Below, piece after piece: positions 61,301 to 64,000 of a stretch of DNA of 64,000 bases (positions are counted from its first letter, which is position 1; each line of letters begins with the position of its first letter). The position numbers and the translations under genes are program-made. The DNA comes from Aeoliella straminimaris (lineage in GTDB: Bacteria; Planctomycetota; Planctomycetia; Pirellulales; Lacipirellulaceae). The DNA is taken from positions 186,001-250,000 of the forward strand of contig NZ_JAMXLR010000055.1 in NCBI RefSeq assembly GCF_024054565.1, given 5' to 3'. The notes under the pieces are model-generated. The model saw only the letters and a list, made by a program, of their open reading frames with translations. It was not told the DNA's origin and ran no database searches.

Positions 61301-61348
61301 TTGAAGGGGGCGGTTGTCGCCCGATGTTAGCGACACCGTCCCCTTCAA
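61301..61348 (+). terminator. Long hairpin between the giant PEP-CTERM gene and the lipoprotein gene
   Basis: The left arm 61301-61320 (TTGAAGGGGGCGGTTGTCGC) pairs with the right arm 61330-61348, giving about 19 pairs with one G-U pair and one bulged T around a 9-base loop. No T-run follows, so it may be a terminator, a processing site or a protective 3' structure. A small repeat CAGGTC-ATT-GACCTG (61262-61276) precedes it. Confidence 0.5.
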
Positions 61349-61389
61349 CAATACCAAAAGAATGAGCAAGGAAAGGAGCCGGCGTCGCG

Positions 61390-61833
61390 ATGACCGCAAC
61401 AGCGTCGACTAACACGAACCGTTGCAGACCACGCATCGTGCTGGCTGTCGCAGTAGCAATGCTGGCCACCGCGGTGGGTTGCGGAGGCTCGTCCACTCCC
61501 ACGGCCCACGTTTCAGGCAAGGTCACCCTGGACGGTAAGGCAATTCCATCGGATGCCGAAGCCTCGGTCATGTTCGTCAACGACCAGGTGGAGGGAGAAG
61601 AGGGTAAGGTTTCGGTCCCCATCAACACCAGCGACGGCAGCTACGATTCACCGAACACACCACAAGGCGATATCCGGGCGTACTTCTCCATCACTCGCAA
61701 AGGACCGCCCAAGGTCAGCGAACGAACCGGGGAGGAGTATCGGGAAACGATTAACCTTGTCCCGGCAAAAGTTGCCACCGGCATTCCGCTCACCGTAAGT
61801 GGAGACAATACGAATCAGAATTTCGAACTATAG
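61390..61833 (+). CDS. Small lipoprotein with carboxypeptidase-regulatory-like (Ig-like) fold
   Basis: The 147-residue protein has a lipoprotein signal (IVLAVAVAMLATAVGCGGSS; lipobox Cys about residue 31). A beta-rich domain follows, beginning HVSGKVTLDGKAIPSDAEAS and ending VSGDNTNQNFEL, as in the carboxypeptidase-regulatory-like lipoproteins that are very common in planctomycetes. It has no catalytic residues. Such genes often sit beside DUF1559 genes, as here (137 bases). GGAAAGGAGCC lies ahead of the ATG at 61390. Confidence 0.85.
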   Translation: MTATASTNTNRCRPRIVLAVAVAMLATAVGCGGSSTPTAHVSGKVTLDGKAIPSDAEASVMFVNDQVEGEEGKVSVPINTSDGSYDSPNTPQGDIRAYFSITRKGPPKVSERTGEEYRETINLVPAKVATGIPLTVSGDNTNQNFEL

Positions 61834-61970
61834 CCCTGCAGGCCATAGTTCGGCCAATGCCCACGGAGGGTATTCAGGCATCCCTTTAACTCATTCAGTT
61901 TTACTTGTCGCATTGACTCCCAGCTAACATTACTGCCCCGAGAGTCAGGCGAAATCGAGGGCTCCTAGCC

Positions 61971-63095
61971 ATGAAAAAGACAGACTTTCGTCGTCGCGGA
62001 TTCACTCTGGTCGAACTACTGGTGGTGATCGCCATCATCGGCATTCTTGTTGCACTGCTGCTGCCGGCGGTTCAGGCGGCGCGCGAAGCGGCCCGGCGCA
62101 CCCAGTGCACCAACAACCTGCGGCAGCTCGCTATAGCGATGCTCAATTATGAAAGCGCCCATGGTGGCCTGCCATCGATGGCACCATCATGGACCAACGC
62201 CGATATGCAGGCAAAATACTCGGTGGGCGACATTGGAGCTTGGTATGACGACCATGGTTGGTACATTCCGCTGATGCCGTACATCGAACAAGCCGATGTA
62301 GAAGATCTCGGCGATCCGGACAGGCCGCTGAGTGACTCGGTTAACCAGCTGGTGCGCAAGGCGAAGTTGCCAATGCATTCCTGTCCGTCCGACATTGGCC
62401 TGCAAGAAAACGAGTTCAATGGTGGACCCGATCCTGGCAAATGGGCACGTGTCCGCACCAACTATGTGGTCAACGCCGGTAACACCGTCTATGGCCAGCA
62501 CTACGTAGGCAACTGCCCAGGCGCGTTCCCTGGTTGCATTGAGTTCCTGGGTTCACCCTTCATCCCCCGCAAAGTCGGGAAGCTCTCGAAGATTACCGAC
62601 GGCACGTCAAACACGCTCATGATGGGTGAAATCACAGTACTGCCCACCACAGCCGGCTGGGGAGGACCTTACTCCGATGCCCAAACGGCGCTCGGCGGCC
62701 AGGTTTTCACTGGCTACCACACGCCCAATACCGAACTGCCCGATGCGCTGGCCCGCCAGGGCGAGTGGTGGTCGACTGCCCAATCGGGATGGGTTGAGCA
62801 AGACCTGCCCACGAACGCCAGCGGCAGTCCCGATCCGCCAGTCGCACTTCCTGGAGGAAGTGGGGGTGGAGGTCGCCGGGGATCCGGGAGTGCACCACCG
62901 GTACCAGCGGATGCGGGAACCGACAGCAACGGCCACAAGCAGCAGCATATCTCGCTGCGTAGCAAGCACCCCGGTGGCGTGAATGTCGCTCGCTGCGACG
63001 GATCGATCGATTTCATCACCGACGGCATCGATCGCTGGACCTGGAACGCGATGACTTCGGCCGCAGGTGGCGAAGTGGTCAACGACAACAACTAG
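61971..63095 (+). CDS. DUF1559 domain-containing prepilin-like protein
   Basis: The 374-residue protein starts with a type IV prepilin signal (RRGFTLVELLVVIAIIGILV, processing after the Gly) and a long amphipathic helix (QAAREAARRTQCTNNLRQLA). The DUF1559 body follows, and it ends with the H-x9-DG motif (HPGGVNVARCDGS). Such proteins occur in dozens of copies in planctomycetes and are thought to be secretion- or surface-linked pseudopilins. A Gly/Ser/Pro-rich loop (GGSGGGGRRGSGSAPPVP, near residue 300) interrupts the C-terminal part. It follows the small lipoprotein gene. Confidence 0.95.
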   Translation: MKKTDFRRRGFTLVELLVVIAIIGILVALLLPAVQAAREAARRTQCTNNLRQLAIAMLNYESAHGGLPSMAPSWTNADMQAKYSVGDIGAWYDDHGWYIPLMPYIEQADVEDLGDPDRPLSDSVNQLVRKAKLPMHSCPSDIGLQENEFNGGPDPGKWARVRTNYVVNAGNTVYGQHYVGNCPGAFPGCIEFLGSPFIPRKVGKLSKITDGTSNTLMMGEITVLPTTAGWGGPYSDAQTALGGQVFTGYHTPNTELPDALARQGEWWSTAQSGWVEQDLPTNASGSPDPPVALPGGSGGGGRRGSGSAPPVPADAGTDSNGHKQQHISLRSKHPGGVNVARCDGSIDFITDGIDRWTWNAMTSAAGGEVVNDNN

Positions 63096-63266
63096 CCATG
63101 GCTTGAAAAGGGTGGTACACTCATACCTATCTTTTCACTGCCAAACAGCAGCAAGCGACTAGTTTTTACGAATCGAGTTCCGGTTCGTCGTAGACTCTTG
63201 CGATCGCTCCACGCCTTCCAAGCTCGACCTGTCGGAGCTCGATGAGTTCTGAACAAGGGGTCGACC

Positions 63267-64000
63267 ATGGCTAGCAAGAACCGACAGGTGTGGATCGGAG
63301 CGCTGCTGATAGCTGCGCTAGGTGTCGCGTGGTATCGGTCTCAAGTCTACAGCGGACCGCCACCCAAGGATCGACCGCAGCTTATTCTGATGACCGGCGG
63401 CAGCAGCCCCTACTGGCAACTTATCGCCAACGGGGCCGAGGCCTCGGCCAAGGCCAACAATGCCGACCTGGAAGTGAAACTGCTGGAAAACGACGAAGAC
63501 GTCGAAGGACAGATCAAGCTGCTTGCCAAAATGGAAGCGACCGAGGCAGATGGCGTCGCCCTGAGCCCTCTCGATGCCCAGCAGCAAACACGCTTTATCA
63601 ACGAACTGGCTGGGGACTCGGTGGTCGTCACAGTCGACTCGGACGCCCCTCTCTCCAACCGGCTATGCTACATCGGGGCCAGCAATTACGCCGCGGGTTC
63701 GATGTGCGCCGAACTCGTGGAGCAGGCCATCCCCGCCGGCGGCAAAGTGGCCGTGCTGGTCGCCAACCTGACCAAAAATAACGTGCTGGAGCGCAAGCAA
63801 GCACTGGAAGAAAGCCTGCAAGGCGGTGAGTCGGATACAGGCGACACAGCGTCGAATTTCCAGATCGTCGCTGTGCTGCAGGACGAAGGCGACCTCGCTC
63901 GTTGTACCGAGCAGCTTACCGAAACACTCACCGAGCATGACGATTTAGCTTGTATCGTGGGGCTCAATTCGTACCATGCAGCCCAGATCCTGAAAGTGCT
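63267..64000 (+). CDS. ABC sugar transporter substrate-binding protein (ribose type), partial
   Basis: The frame runs off the window edge after 244 complete codons. The protein begins with a membrane or signal segment (WIGALLIAALGVAWY). A Peripla_BP_4-type domain follows: LILMTGGSSPYWQLIANGAE, ADGVALSPLDAQQQTRFIN, VVVTVDSDAPLSNRLCYIGA and AELVEQAIPAGGKVAVLV. This is the pattern of RbsB/XylF-like sugar-binding proteins. It could take up the pentoses released by the glycosidases encoded upstream, but the permease and ATPase lie outside the window. AAGGGG precedes the ATG at 63267. Confidence 0.85.
   Translation, partial: MASKNRQVWIGALLIAALGVAWYRSQVYSGPPPKDRPQLILMTGGSSPYWQLIANGAEASAKANNADLEVKLLENDEDVEGQIKLLAKMEATEADGVALSPLDAQQQTRFINELAGDSVVVTVDSDAPLSNRLCYIGASNYAAGSMCAELVEQAIPAGGKVAVLVANLTKNNVLERKQALEESLQGGESDTGDTASNFQIVAVLQDEGDLARCTEQLTETLTEHDDLACIVGLNSYHAAQILKV

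Noticed and set aside
1..64000. tRNA, rRNA, CRISPR array, insertion sequence or prophage
   Set aside because: I looked through the intergenic regions for tRNA T-loops, spaced direct repeats, transposase motifs and integrase genes and found none that I could support; small RNAs cannot be excluded by eye.

Overview
The window looks like chromosome from a planctomycete of the order Pirellulales (Planctomycetota). The base composition is fairly GC-rich. Four proteins carry the repeat type GDFNxDGxVDxADYxxWR directly before a PEP-CTERM sorting tail. There is a DUF1559 prepilin-like protein ending in an H-x9-DG motif, and a bacterial operon for tetrahydromethanopterin-type cofactor synthesis. I saw no rRNA, tRNA, CRISPR array, transposase or phage gene. 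The placement is inferred from gene content, not from a marker gene.

Left part (1-18 kb): housekeeping and metabolism. A UVR-motif protein, ArfB-like hydrolase, a TIM-barrel sugar isomerase, a LuxR-type response regulator and a CbbX-like AAA+ ATPase are followed by a flavoprotein and RNase III, the MgtE magnesium transporter, PdxJ and DapA. From 18036 down to 12009 six genes on the minus strand form a tight operon: a degenerate SDR, a dihydropteroate-synthase-like protein, PabB, PabA, a DUF447 protein and beta-RFAP synthase. Together they would make p-aminobenzoate and couple it into the archaeal-type C1 carrier.

Middle (18-40 kb): a PQQ-propeller membrane protein, then a stress block with two universal stress proteins, a FixL/NtrB-like PAS kinase, a BON protein, Hsp20 and a sigma-54 response regulator. 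A good -24/-12 promoter lies in front of the BON-Hsp20 pair. Next come a KdsA / transglutaminase-like lipoprotein / bile-acid-type symporter operon, a lipid kinase, a secreted cyclophilin, XylA, two glycosyltransferases, a HAD phosphatase, a GNAT enzyme and several small membrane or helical proteins. Two unexplained intergenic repeat structures sit at 38.3-38.75 kb.

Right part (40-64 kb): a secreted carbohydrate locus. It has a PQQ-dependent sugar dehydrogenase-like protein, two GH43 and two GH51 arabinan enzymes, an AraC/XylR-type regulator and two paralogous PEP-CTERM proteins in inverted orientation either side of the regulator. After these come a small lipoprotein, a DUF1559 protein and the start of a ribose-type ABC substrate-binding protein cut by the window edge. 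The likely common theme is surface display, by dockerin-like plus PEP-CTERM tails, and arabinan or arabinoxylan breakdown under sugar control.
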